Under the pieces are notes generated by a model that did not search any database, was not told the DNA's origin, and worked only from the letters and a program-made list of their open reading frames with translations. The position numbers were made by a program, and so were the translations under genes. Of a DNA stretch of 64,000 nt, positions 25,098-32,724 are shown piece after piece. The DNA comes from Chloroflexota bacterium. GTDB taxonomy: Bacteria > Chloroflexota > Anaerolineae > Anaerolineales > Anaerolineaceae. Where the stretch lies: positions 2,046,001 through 2,110,000 of the forward strand of contig CP069394.1 in the NCBI GenBank assembly GCA_016887485.1. Reading direction: 5' to 3'. Numbering within the stretch: position 1 is the stretch's first letter; each line of letters begins with the position of its first letter.

Positions 25098-25955
25098 ATG
25101 AAAATCAATATCGCCCTGGCACAATTCAATACCAAACTCGGAGAGGTCCAGGCCAACCTGGCCACCCACCTGGCGCTGATCGAAGAAGCCAAACAAAAAG
25201 GTGCAGATTTGATCATCTTCCCCGAGCTCTCCCTTACGGGTTATGTCTTGCAGGACCTGGCCGTGACCACAGCCATCCAGCCCGACCAGAACGATCCCGT
25301 GTTCAATACCCTGCTGGATGCCAGCAAAGATATTGACCTGATGGTCGGCTTCGTCCACGAAGACCGGCGGCACAGATTCTACATCGCCTCCGCCTACCTG
25401 GCAGAAGGCAAGATCGTCCATATCCATAATAAAGTCTATCTGCCCACTTATGGCATGTTTGACGAGGGGCGCTTCTTTGCCTGGGGAGATTCAGCCCGGG
25501 CATTCGACACCCGCTTTGGCCGGATGGGTATGTTGATCTGCGAGGATTTCTGGCACGCATCCCTGCCCTACCTGCTCTGGCTCGATGGGGCGGATGTGTT
25601 GCTCTTCCAATCCGCTTCACCTGGCCGCGGGCTGACAGCCGAACCCCGCCTGAGCAGCTCCGCCTGGGTGGAACACACCAACCAAGCCTACGCCAGCTTG
25701 TTCACGGTCTTTGTCGCCCATGCCAACCGGGTGGGCTATGAAGATGGGCTGAACTTTTGGGGCGGCTCCACAATCTTTGATCCCGATGGCAACCTGATCG
25801 TCAGGGCAGCGGATTTTGAAACGTCACTGACCGTGGCCGAAATTGACCTCAATCAATTCCATCGCTCCCGCGCCCGGCTACCGCTCCTGCGGGATGAACG
25901 CACTAACCTGGTCCAAAGTGAACTGAATAGGATATTGGGCAACCATGAAAACTGA
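25098..25955 (+). CDS. glutamine amidotransferase (nitrilase-fold) subunit of NAD synthetase
   Basis: The 285-residue C-N hydrolase has the Glu-Lys-Cys triad: Glu in FPELSLTGY, Lys in HNKVYLPTYG and Cys in LICEDFWH. In glutamine-dependent NAD synthetases this domain releases ammonia from glutamine for the synthetase domain. Here it is a separate gene whose end overlaps the synthetase gene by 11 bases, so a two-subunit enzyme is inferred. AAAGGT precedes the ATG. Confidence 0.88.
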   Translation: MKINIALAQFNTKLGEVQANLATHLALIEEAKQKGADLIIFPELSLTGYVLQDLAVTTAIQPDQNDPVFNTLLDASKDIDLMVGFVHEDRRHRFYIASAYLAEGKIVHIHNKVYLPTYGMFDEGRFFAWGDSARAFDTRFGRMGMLICEDFWHASLPYLLWLDGADVLLFQSASPGRGLTAEPRLSSSAWVEHTNQAYASLFTVFVAHANRVGYEDGLNFWGGSTIFDPDGNLIVRAADFETSLTVAEIDLNQFHRSRARLPLLRDERTNLVQSELNRILGNHEN

Positions 25956-26769
25956 TCTGACTATCAATACCAAACTGGCTGAAAAGATCCTCACCGGCTT
26001 CATCCGCACGGAACTGCACCGGGTGGGCATCACTAAAGCGGTACTTGGGCTTTCAGGCGGAATCGACTCCGCCCTCAGCCTCTACCTTTCCGCCCGCGCC
26101 CTGGGACCGGAGAATGTCCTTGCGGTGCGCATGCCCTATAAGACCTCGGCGGCCGATACCCTTTCGGACGCCCAGACCATGATTGACGACCTGGGTGTGC
26201 AGTCGCTGACCGTGGAGATCACCGACATGGTGGACCCACTCATTCAGCGTTATGAAGATATGGACCGAATACGGGCCGGCAACATCATGGCCCGGATGCG
26301 GATGATCGTGCTCTATGACCAATCAGCGGTTTTTCCTGGGTTGGTGATGGGCACCAGCAACAAGACAGAAATCCTTCTTGGCTATTCCACCATCTTTGGC
26401 GACTCCGCCGCCGCCATCCAGCCGATTGGCGATCTGTATAAAACCCAGGTGCGCCAGCTTTCCAAAGCCCTGGGCGTGCCGGATTCTGTGATTGATAAAG
26501 CCCCATCCGCCGACCTCTGGCAGGGGCAAACCGATGAAGCCGATCTGGGCTTCACCTATGCCGACGTGGATCAGCTGCTTTACCTGTTGGTAGATCAGCG
26601 CTACCGGCCGGAAGATTGCGTGGCAGAAGGCTATGACCCGTCCTTTGTGGATCAGGTTGTGGAGCGGATCCGCCGCAACCACTTCAAGCGGGTGATGCCG
26701 CCGGTCGCCAAGCTCTCCCAACGCACGATTGGGTATGACTTCCTCTATCTCCGGGATTGGGGAACGTAA
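25945..26769 (+). CDS. nadE: NAD(+) synthetase subunit
   Basis: The 274-residue PP-loop ATP pyrophosphatase has the signature LGLSGGIDSALSLYL (SGGIDS) and matches the NadE synthetase domain, including LVMGTSNKTEILLGY and DKAPSADLWQGQTDE. It adenylates nicotinate adenine dinucleotide (NaAD) and amidates it to NAD in the last step of NAD synthesis. The length is that of the synthetase domain alone, with the glutaminase in the overlapping upstream gene. Its start lies in the upstream gene, so expression is coupled. Confidence 0.93.
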   Translation: MKTDLTINTKLAEKILTGFIRTELHRVGITKAVLGLSGGIDSALSLYLSARALGPENVLAVRMPYKTSAADTLSDAQTMIDDLGVQSLTVEITDMVDPLIQRYEDMDRIRAGNIMARMRMIVLYDQSAVFPGLVMGTSNKTEILLGYSTIFGDSAAAIQPIGDLYKTQVRQLSKALGVPDSVIDKAPSADLWQGQTDEADLGFTYADVDQLLYLLVDQRYRPEDCVAEGYDPSFVDQVVERIRRNHFKRVMPPVAKLSQRTIGYDFLYLRDWGT

Positions 26770-26803
26770 ATTTCGTCATTGCGAGCCCCAACATACTTTA
26801 TAT

Positions 26804-26830
26804 AACAGCCCTGTTTAGGGCTGTTTTTTG
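26804..26830 (+). terminator. intrinsic terminator after nadE
   Basis: AACAGCCCT and AGGGCTGTT form a nine-base stem with a short loop and a following TTTTTTG run. Confidence 0.85.
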
Positions 26831-26872
26831 TTTATATTCATTGGAAATATAAACCTTATCACAAAGGAATAC

Positions 26873-26956
26873 TGAGATTGCTTCGTCGCTATCACTCCTC
26901 GCAATGACAAGAGTTTTGTCATTGCGAGGAAGCCGAAGGCGGAGGAAGCAATCTCA
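26873..26956. repeat. family B repeat, inverted pair
   Basis: TGAGATTGCTTCGTCGC...CGCAATGACA is followed by the inverse TTGTCATTGCGAGGAAGCC...GGAGGAAGCAATCTCA, so the two halves can pair into a long hairpin. A partial copy (GTCATTGCGAG) sits at 26776. This 'cattgcgag/gaagcaatct' family recurs through the window. Confidence 0.8.
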
Positions 26957-26974
26957 ACATAATTGTTTAATCAT

Positions 26975-27002
26975 AAAAGCAGTTCAACAATGAACTGCTT
27001 TT
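26975..27002. terminator. terminator of rnhB, possibly bidirectional
   Basis: AAAAGCAGTTCA (26975-26986) and TGAACTGCTTTT (26991-27002) form a 12-base perfect stem with a four-base loop; T-rich sequence follows on both strands. It lies between the repeats after nadE and the rnhB stop. Confidence 0.7.
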
Positions 27003-27028
27003 CATTTTCTTTTTTTCACACCAAGTCT

Positions 27029-27691
27029 TTAGTCTTCATCCAGCCGGATCGGGGCGAATGAATGTCGATGCTGGGCACAGGGGCCAAGACTGGTAATGGC
27101 AGCTCGATGCGCTGCGGTAGCATAGCCTTTATTCTGCGCCAGGCCATAGCCCGGAAACTCTGCATCCATCGCCACCAGGATCGCATCCCGGCCTGTCTTG
27201 GCCAGCACGGAAGCCGCCGCAATCGTCAGCGAACGGGCATCTCCTTTAACAAGGGAAGTCTGAGGCGTGGCGACCTCCGGCAGGGAAATGTAATCAATCA
27301 GGATATGTTCCACTTTCACTGCCAGTTCCCCCAGGGCGCGTCCCGCTGCCAGACGAGTAGCCGGGGCAATCCCAATTTGGTCAATCTCGGGTGCGGAGGC
27401 ATAGCCTACCGCCCAGGCAACCGCTGTTGACTGAATTTCAACAGCCCAATAGTCCCGCTCTTCAGGTTTCATCTCTTTGGAATCCTGCACACCCTCCAGG
27501 CGGTCGAATAGATTAGGTTGGTCACATGGCAGCACCACCGCGGCTACAGCCACCGGCCCAATTAGCGCACCGCGACCGGCCTCGTCCACGCCGGCAACCA
27601 GGCGCAGCCCTTTTTTCCATAAAGCTTGTTCAAATTGAAGATCCGGCCGGGCCGGTATCAGGGAAAGGTCAAACTTCACTCGGGGCATCAT
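27029..27691 (-). CDS. rnhB: ribonuclease HII
   Basis: The 220-residue enzyme has the signature VAGVDEAGRGALIGPVAVAA with the first catalytic Asp and Glu, then the Asp in HILIDYISLP and the late Asp in DAILVAMDAEFPGYG. RNase HII removes misincorporated ribonucleotides and RNA primers from DNA. The start (ATG ATG at 27691/27688) lies inside the upstream glycosyltransferase gene: a 23-base overlap in a different frame, so translation is probably coupled. Confidence 0.95.
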   Translation of the reverse strand: MMPRVKFDLSLIPARPDLQFEQALWKKGLRLVAGVDEAGRGALIGPVAVAAVVLPCDQPNLFDRLEGVQDSKEMKPEERDYWAVEIQSTAVAWAVGYASAPEIDQIGIAPATRLAAGRALGELAVKVEHILIDYISLPEVATPQTSLVKGDARSLTIAAASVLAKTGRDAILVAMDAEFPGYGLAQNKGYATAAHRAAITSLGPCAQHRHSFAPIRLDED

Positions 27692-28406
27692 AGATCCCTT
27701 TGGCGGATTTCAGCCGGATATCCAACAGATCAAAGGCCATCCGCATCGAATCCTGCACCAGGCGCACCCGGCTGTCTGCGTCAAAGGTCCAATCAATCGG
27801 GACTTCCTGGATCCGGTAGCCCATTTTACGTGCAATGAAAAGGACCTCCGCGTCAAAGGACATCCCGGTGAGCGTCTGCAGGGCAAAAACATTATCCGCA
27901 ATATCCCCTCGAAAACATTTGAATCCACATTGGGTGTCCTGCAGCCCGGGCAGCACAATCCAACGGACGATAGTATTGAATACCCTGCCGATCAGGTGCC
28001 GATATTCCGGCTCATCAATCCGGTGTGATCCACTGACCTCCCGAGAACCAATCGCCACTTCCACGCCTTCTAACGCTGGCGGGATAAATCGCAGGACCTG
28101 TTCAATTGGCATGGAAAGGTCGGCATCACAAAAGAAACGGTATTCTCCTTTGGCCTCCAACATTCCCCGTTTTACCGCCAACCCCTTACCGCGTTCTTCC
28201 TCGTGAATCACTCGCAGATAGGGCATTTTTTCGATGAAGGACTCGGCCACCGCCAGGGTGTTATCTGTGCTGCCATTTTCAACAACCAGGACCTCAAAAG
28301 TAAACGCCTGCTGTGATAAAAAGGAATGAATCTTCTCCAAAGAAGGTGGGAGTCTTTTAGCTTCGTTATAGGCTGGGATAACGATGGAGAGGAAAGGTTT
28401 GGTCAA
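27669..28406 (-). CDS. family 2 glycosyltransferase (dolichyl-phosphate-glucose/mannose synthase-like)
   Basis: The 245-residue GT-A enzyme has VIPAYNEAKRLPPSLEKI, a sugar-nucleotide motif VENGSTDNTL, the DxD-type FFCDADLSMP, and LPGLQDTQCGFKCFRG, which is typical of the Dol-P-Glc/Man-like branch. It likely transfers a sugar to a polyprenyl phosphate on the inner face of the membrane. The start is TTG (28406), with AAGGGTG upstream. It overlaps rnhB by 23 bases. Confidence 0.87.
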   Translation of the reverse strand: MTKPFLSIVIPAYNEAKRLPPSLEKIHSFLSQQAFTFEVLVVENGSTDNTLAVAESFIEKMPYLRVIHEEERGKGLAVKRGMLEAKGEYRFFCDADLSMPIEQVLRFIPPALEGVEVAIGSREVSGSHRIDEPEYRHLIGRVFNTIVRWIVLPGLQDTQCGFKCFRGDIADNVFALQTLTGMSFDAEVLFIARKMGYRIQEVPIDWTFDADSRVRLVQDSMRMAFDLLDIRLKSAKGIYDAPSEV

Positions 28407-28498
28407 AATATCACCCTTGATTTTTTACCTTGTTTATTATAAAAAATGGCAAGGAGAACGATCTTACTTTTCGCTCACCTTCCCATTCTTTTGGTAGG

Positions 28499-28572
28499 TC
28501 GGGGTGGGCGGACTTGAACCGCCGACCTCCGCGTCCCAAACGCGGCGCGCTGGCCGACTGCGCTACACCCCG
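28499..28572 (-). tRNA. tRNA-Pro (anticodon TGG)
   Basis: The minus strand folds into a complete cloverleaf: acceptor CGGGGTG/CACCCCG with discriminator A, anticodon stem CCGCG/CGCGG with loop TTTGGGA (anticodon TGG), and T arm GGCGG-TTCAAGT-CCGCC. CCA is not encoded. No other tRNA is seen in the window. Confidence 0.95.
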
Positions 28573-28596
28573 GCAGATAAGAGTATAATCCGAACC

Positions 28597-29535
28597 ATGA
28601 CCAGACGTCAAGCCACCCCCACCTTTCTAATACTGTTGCTTCTCCTGGTGTTGATATTCGCTCTCAGCGCCTGCCAGGGCCAACCCGAATTTGTTGAGAG
28701 CACACCGACGGAAGCGCCTGAGAGTACTTCTCTCTTCAACAGTCCGGCCACTCCAGACACCTCCGAACAGGTCACTGCGGAGCCAATCGAGCCGACCCCC
28801 ACGCCGGATTGTTTGCTGCAGGGTGGAACTGTGACCAGCGAGCAGATCACCAGCGAAGCGCTGGCAACTGACCTGGACTTCGATATCTACCTGCCGCCCT
28901 GTTACGGCACCGATCCCGAAACCCGGTATCCCGTGGTTTATCTACTGCACGGCCTCTCCTACCGCCAGGATCAATGGCAGCGGTTGGGTTTGGTATCAAC
29001 AATGAACGATCTGATCGCAGCAGGTGAGATTCCACCCTTCATCGCAGTGATGCCGCTGGAATCCCCTTTCACCGCACCACAGGTTTCCCAATTCGGCAAA
29101 GCCCTGGTCACAGACCTGATCCCCTGGGTGGATGAGCATTACCTGACCTTGCCGGAAAGGGAGTACCGGACTATAGCCGGTGTTTCCCGCGGCGCGGCCT
29201 GGGCTGTCCATTTGGGCTTTGAGTATTACAACCTTTTCTCAAGAGTTGGGGCCCACAGTTTGCCGCTCTTTGAAGCTGATGCCGGACGTATTCCCAGTTG
29301 GCTGGGCCTTGCGAATGAAGACCTGCCGCTGTTCTTTATTGATATTGGCCGCAATGATCAGGAATGGGTTACGGCTGAGGCCTTCGCCGCTTTGCTGGAC
29401 AAGAATGGCATTCCCCACGAGTGGTATCTGTTCAACGGCGACCACAATGAAGAATATTGGGCCAGTCATCTTGAAACTTACCTCCTCTGGTATTCAGCCG
29501 ATTGGGATGAAGCCCAAGGAAATGAAGTAAAATAA
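28597..29535 (+). CDS. lipoprotein esterase (esterase D-like alpha/beta hydrolase)
   Basis: The 312-residue protein starts MTRRQATPTFLILLLLLVLI, with a lipobox LSAC near residue 28, then a Thr/Pro/Glu-rich linker. The core begins VVYLLHGLSYRQDQW and has the nucleophile elbow GVSRGAAWAVHLGF. The final catalytic His is in DHNEEYWASHL. This is the PF00756 (esterase D / feruloyl esterase) fold; it is probably surface-anchored and acts on acylated sugars or similar esters. The start was chosen because upstream codons fall in the tRNA. Confidence 0.85.
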   Translation: MTRRQATPTFLILLLLLVLIFALSACQGQPEFVESTPTEAPESTSLFNSPATPDTSEQVTAEPIEPTPTPDCLLQGGTVTSEQITSEALATDLDFDIYLPPCYGTDPETRYPVVYLLHGLSYRQDQWQRLGLVSTMNDLIAAGEIPPFIAVMPLESPFTAPQVSQFGKALVTDLIPWVDEHYLTLPEREYRTIAGVSRGAAWAVHLGFEYYNLFSRVGAHSLPLFEADAGRIPSWLGLANEDLPLFFIDIGRNDQEWVTAEAFAALLDKNGIPHEWYLFNGDHNEEYWASHLETYLLWYSADWDEAQGNEVK

Positions 29536-29571
29536 AATCAGTCCTCAAATTAGTATGAAAGGGAGAAACTA

Positions 29572-29997
29572 ATGTTCCAACAACTGACCATCGTCGGGTA
29601 CCTCGGCAGAGACCCGGAAATGCGGTTCACCCCCGGCGGACAGGCTGTCACCAGTTTATCCGTCGCATCTTCACGCAATTACACCACCAACGCCGGCCAA
29701 AAGGTCGATGAGACCACCTGGTTCCGGGTGTCTGTATGGGGCGCGCAGGCCGAATCCTGCAATCAATATCTGAAGAAGGGCAGCGCCGTCCTGGTGATTG
29801 GCCGTCTGCGTCCCGACCCCGAAACCGGCGGACCGCGCACCTTCACCCGTAATGATGGCACCCCCGGCTCTTCCTACGAAGTCACGGCTCAAACCGTCCG
29901 CTTCCTGCCCTCCAACCGCACAGGCGGTGGTGGCAACTACCAAGAAGACATGGGCGATATGCCAGGGGGCGCAGAGGACGACGAAATCCCCTTCTAG
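29572..29997 (+). CDS. ssb: single-stranded DNA-binding protein
   Basis: The 141-residue protein has an OB-fold (TIVGYLGRDPEMRFTPGG, WFRVSVWG) and ends in the conserved acidic tip DDEIPF, used by SSB to recruit partner proteins. The length is at the short end of the family. A GGGAGA site precedes the ATG. It heads a closely spaced same-strand set: DUF3467 (12 bases downstream), translin and the two Cas4-like genes. Confidence 0.95.
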   Translation: MFQQLTIVGYLGRDPEMRFTPGGQAVTSLSVASSRNYTTNAGQKVDETTWFRVSVWGAQAESCNQYLKKGSAVLVIGRLRPDPETGGPRTFTRNDGTPGSSYEVTAQTVRFLPSNRTGGGGNYQEDMGDMPGGAEDDEIPF

Positions 29998-30009
29998 AAT
30001 GGAGCAATA

Positions 30010-30324
30010 ATGCCCAATCCCATACCGAATTTCATCCTGCCGGATGATTTGGAAGCCCAATATGTCAACTTCGTCCGGATCTCTCATACCGCGGCTGAAT
30101 TTGTGATGGATTTTTCCCTGCTGCTGCCCGGCACCAAGGAACCCACCGTCAATTCCCGAATTGTGATGTCCCCCACAGCGGCCAAGCTCTTTTTAGGCGC
30201 TATGAACGAGAACATCAAACGCTACGAGAACAAATTCGGCCAAATCAGTCTGCCTGGCAGCCACACGCTGGCAGATGAACTATTTCACCCCAACAATGAG
30301 AACCCCGAGAAGCCCAATGGTTGA
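30010..30324 (+). CDS. DUF3467-family protein
   Basis: The 104-residue protein matches the DUF3467 pattern: YVNFVRISHTAAEFVMDF and NSRIVMSPTAAKLFLGAM followed by a helix ENIKRYENKFG. The family is a small alpha/beta domain without known activity. A GGAGC site lies just ahead of the ATG. Its stop overlaps the translin ATG by eight bases, showing that the genes are translated together. Its recurring location beside ssb or nuclease genes is not something I can check here. Confidence 0.8.
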   Translation: MPNPIPNFILPDDLEAQYVNFVRISHTAAEFVMDFSLLLPGTKEPTVNSRIVMSPTAAKLFLGAMNENIKRYENKFGQISLPGSHTLADELFHPNNENPEKPNG

Positions 30325-30973
30325 TATTGAAGAACTTGCCGATCGAATCCGTGAATCATTTGAACGTAAGAACACCATCCGGGATCAGGCCCTGGCGCAA
30401 AGCCGGGTGCTGACCCGCCACGCGGCCCATGCCATTCGCGCCATCCACCGAGAGGACGCCGATTTAGCCCGGGAACATCTTGTGGAAGCCGATAAACTTG
30501 CGACCTCCATCCGAGAGAGCCTGGCCGGTGACCCGGATCTTTATTTCTCCGGCTATGCCCAGGATGCCCTCAAGGAATATTGCGAGGCGCATCTGACCGT
30601 CGCCAGCATTCTGGATGAAGAATGGCCCAGCCCGGAAGACCTCCAGGTGGTTTATGCCACCTATCTGAACGGCCTCTCCGAGGTTGTCGGTGAACTCCGC
30701 CGCCGCATCATGGACATCATCCGCCACGGGCATTCGCCTGAAGTGCAGCGCCTGATGAACGTCATGGAAGACATCTATGCCCAGCTGGTTACCATGGATT
30801 TCCCCGATGCGCTGACCTTTGGCCTCCGTCGCCGGACGGATATCGCCCGCAGCATCATCGAACGAACCCAGGCGGATATCGCCGTTAGTTTCCGCCAACA
30901 GGAACTTGAAAAAACGATTCTGGCCCTTTCAGCGCAGCTTTCTGAAATGGAAGAATCCGATGAAGACGATTAA
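30317..30973 (+). CDS. translin-family nucleic-acid-binding protein (COG2178-like)
   Basis: The 218-residue all-helical protein follows archaeal translin: an N-terminal helix rich in Arg (ALAQSRVLTRHAAHAIRAIH), YFSGYAQDALKEYCEAHL, YLNGLSEVVGELRRRIMDI and MDFPDALTFGLRRRTDIARS. Translins bind single-stranded RNA and DNA as ring-shaped octamers, and with TRAX form the C3PO RNase in eukaryotes; this is the first such gene in an SSB/nuclease set that I recognise. No TRAX-like partner is present. The ATG overlaps the DUF3467 stop, and its end overlaps the next gene by 14 bases. Confidence 0.85.
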   Translation: MVDIEELADRIRESFERKNTIRDQALAQSRVLTRHAAHAIRAIHREDADLAREHLVEADKLATSIRESLAGDPDLYFSGYAQDALKEYCEAHLTVASILDEEWPSPEDLQVVYATYLNGLSEVVGELRRRIMDIIRHGHSPEVQRLMNVMEDIYAQLVTMDFPDALTFGLRRRTDIARSIIERTQADIAVSFRQQELEKTILALSAQLSEMEESDEDD

Positions 30974-31202
30974 CGCATCCGACCTGGGTGCTTATCTCTA
31001 TTGCCAGCGTGCCTGGTGGTACCGGAAAGAGGGGGTTGAATCCGGCAACCAGGAAGCGATGGCAGCCGGAACCCGCCACCACACTTTGCACGGTCGCAAG
31101 GTGTTCATCGCTGGCGGGTTTCGCTTACTAGGCTGGATCCTCCTGCTGGCTGGTCTGGTGGTGCTCACCCTCTATCTCTCGCTGTCCCTCTTCGGCTCAT
31201 GA
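30960..31202 (+). CDS. Cas4-like nuclease, N-terminal half with a membrane helix (80 aa)
   Basis: The protein begins with the Cas4 N-terminal pattern (INASDLGAYLYCQRAWWYRK, where the Cys would be the first Fe-S ligand), then GTRHHTLHGRKV with the His pair that sits near the metal site. It continues into a hydrophobic segment of about 25 residues (GGFRLLGWILLLAGLVVLTL) and stops. The nuclease core is missing and is found in the next gene. Its start overlaps the translin end by 14 bases; its stop overlaps the next ATG (ATGA). Confidence 0.75.
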   Translation: MKTINASDLGAYLYCQRAWWYRKEGVESGNQEAMAAGTRHHTLHGRKVFIAGGFRLLGWILLLAGLVVLTLYLSLSLFGS

Positions 31203-31717
31203 TCTGGTACGCATTAGCCCTGATAGCGGCTGCGGTCCTTTTCCTCTGGCTGGCTAATCGCCAGCGCCGTCAGTCTGGCCTCCCCGCAGGGCGGATCAGC
31301 TACGCGGACGTGGGCGAATGGCAGCCTAACCACCAGGCGCTTTATGATCCCAAGCTGGGATTGGCCGGAAAGCCGGATTACCTGGTTTATGTCAACAGCA
31401 CGCCGGTACCAGTGGAGGTCAAATCCGGCCGAACACCAGCCGCGCCCTATGATTCACACATCATCCAACTGGCCGCCTATTGCTATCTGGTGGAAGTGAC
31501 CACCGGCAAGATGCCGCCCTATGGCCTGCTGCGTTACCCCAAGGAAACCTTTGAAATTGACTATACGCCGGAACTGAGGGAGGAACTTTTAGCATTGGTG
31601 GAAGCCATTCGCTCCGAATCACGCCGCCGGACCCCACCGGAACGTTCGCATGACAACGCCCGTCGTTGTTCAGGATGTGGCTACCGGGAGACCTGTGATC
31701 AGCGGTTGAAAATGTAA
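31199..31717 (+). CDS. Cas4-like nuclease, C-terminal half with a membrane helix (172 aa)
   Basis: An N-terminal hydrophobic helix (about residues 3-20) is followed by the PD-(D/E)XK core: GLAGKPDYLVYV (Asp), VPVEVKSGRT (ExK) and the QxxxY-like IIQLAAYCYLVEV. It ends with CSGCGYRETC, the three remaining Fe-S cysteines of Cas4/Dna2-type nucleases. Read with the preceding gene, it completes a Cas4-like fold split between two membrane-anchored chains, probably assembling at the membrane. It starts at an ATGA overlap in a different frame, so a frameshift of a once-single gene is an alternative. Confidence 0.82.
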   Translation: MIWYALALIAAAVLFLWLANRQRRQSGLPAGRISYADVGEWQPNHQALYDPKLGLAGKPDYLVYVNSTPVPVEVKSGRTPAAPYDSHIIQLAAYCYLVEVTTGKMPPYGLLRYPKETFEIDYTPELREELLALVEAIRSESRRRTPPERSHDNARRCSGCGYRETCDQRLKM

Positions 31718-31730
31718 CAGGGATAACTCC

Positions 31731-32710
31731 TCATCCGGCACTGCGTGCCACCTTCCCCCCAGGGGGAAGGCTTAATTTTGTCATTTCGAGGGAACATCCT
31801 TCGGATGCGACGACATCGTCCCCAAAGTGAAGCAGCGTGGGAAGTAGTCTCGTAGCAAAGTAACTAATCCTATTCGTCACGCTGGAAACATAACCAACAA
31901 AACTTTTCCCAAAATTTACAATAGAACACGTAGGTCATGTATGGTGAGACCAAGGGTCGAACCTACGTGACATTATTTTGTCACGCTGGAAGCGTGACCT
32001 ACCAGATACTCACCTTGTTCCCTTTCACCAAAAAACGTGTTAGACCTACATTTCCCTTCATCTGGCACTGCGTGCCAACTTCCCCCAAAGGGGAAGGCTT
32101 AATTTTGTCATTGCGAGAGAATATCCAAAGAATGCGACGACATCGTCCCCAAAGTGAAACAGCGTGGGAAGCAATCTCGTGGCGCACAATCCTTCGTCAC
32201 GCTGGAAGCATGACCAACAAAACTTTTCCCAAAATTTACAATAGAACACGTAGGTCACGTATGGTGAGACCAAGGGCCTCACCATACGTGACATTCTTTT
32301 GTAACGCTGGAAGCGTGACCTACCAGATACTCACCTTGTTCCCTTTCACCAAAAAACGTGTTAGACCTACATTTCCCTTCATCTGGCACTGCGTGCCACC
32401 TTCCCCCTAGGGGGAAGGCTTAATTTTGTCATTTCGAGGGAACATCCTTCGGATGCGACGACATCGTCCCCAAAGTGAAGCAGCGTGGGAAGCAATCTCG
32501 TGGCGCACAATCCTTCGTCACGCTGGAAGCATGACCAACAAAACTTTTCCCAAAATTTACAATAGAACACGGAGGTCACGTATGGTGAGACCAAGGGGCG
32601 AACCTACGTGACATTATTTTGTCACGCTGGAAGCGTGACCTACAAACTACAACCCCTCATACCCCGCCAAACTCAGCTTGTTCCCTTTCATTACAAAACG
32701 TGTTAGACTC
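31731..32710. repeat. three tandem copies of an approximately 320-bp intergenic unit
   Basis: Unit starts fall near 31736, 32058 and 32378 (periods 320 and 321); the third is truncated near 32710. Each unit concatenates a family C hairpin (CTGGCACTGCGTGCC..CTTCCCC), a family B element (GTCATTGCGAG..GAAGCAATCTCG), a family A palindrome (TAGGTCACG..GCGTGACCTAC) and the tail ATACTCACCTTGTTCCC. Copies differ by scattered substitutions. This fills the gap between the Cas4-like gene and the M23 peptidase; no coding gene or direct CRISPR-type spacing is present. Confidence 0.9.
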
Positions 32711-32724
32711 TTGTACGGAGTCTT

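Noticed and set aside
28504-28596. Upstream extension of the esterase frame
   Set aside because: It lies within the tRNA-Pro gene and precedes the signal peptide start at 28597.
31937-32410. 157-residue open frame across the tandem repeats
   Set aside because: Its translation merely repeats the 320-bp unit (same peptide twice), with no ribosome site or family similarity.
31731-32710. Possible CRISPR array next to the Cas4-like genes
   Set aside because: The repeat unit is about 320 bp, copies are contiguous with no short unique spacers, and no cas1/cas2 is present.
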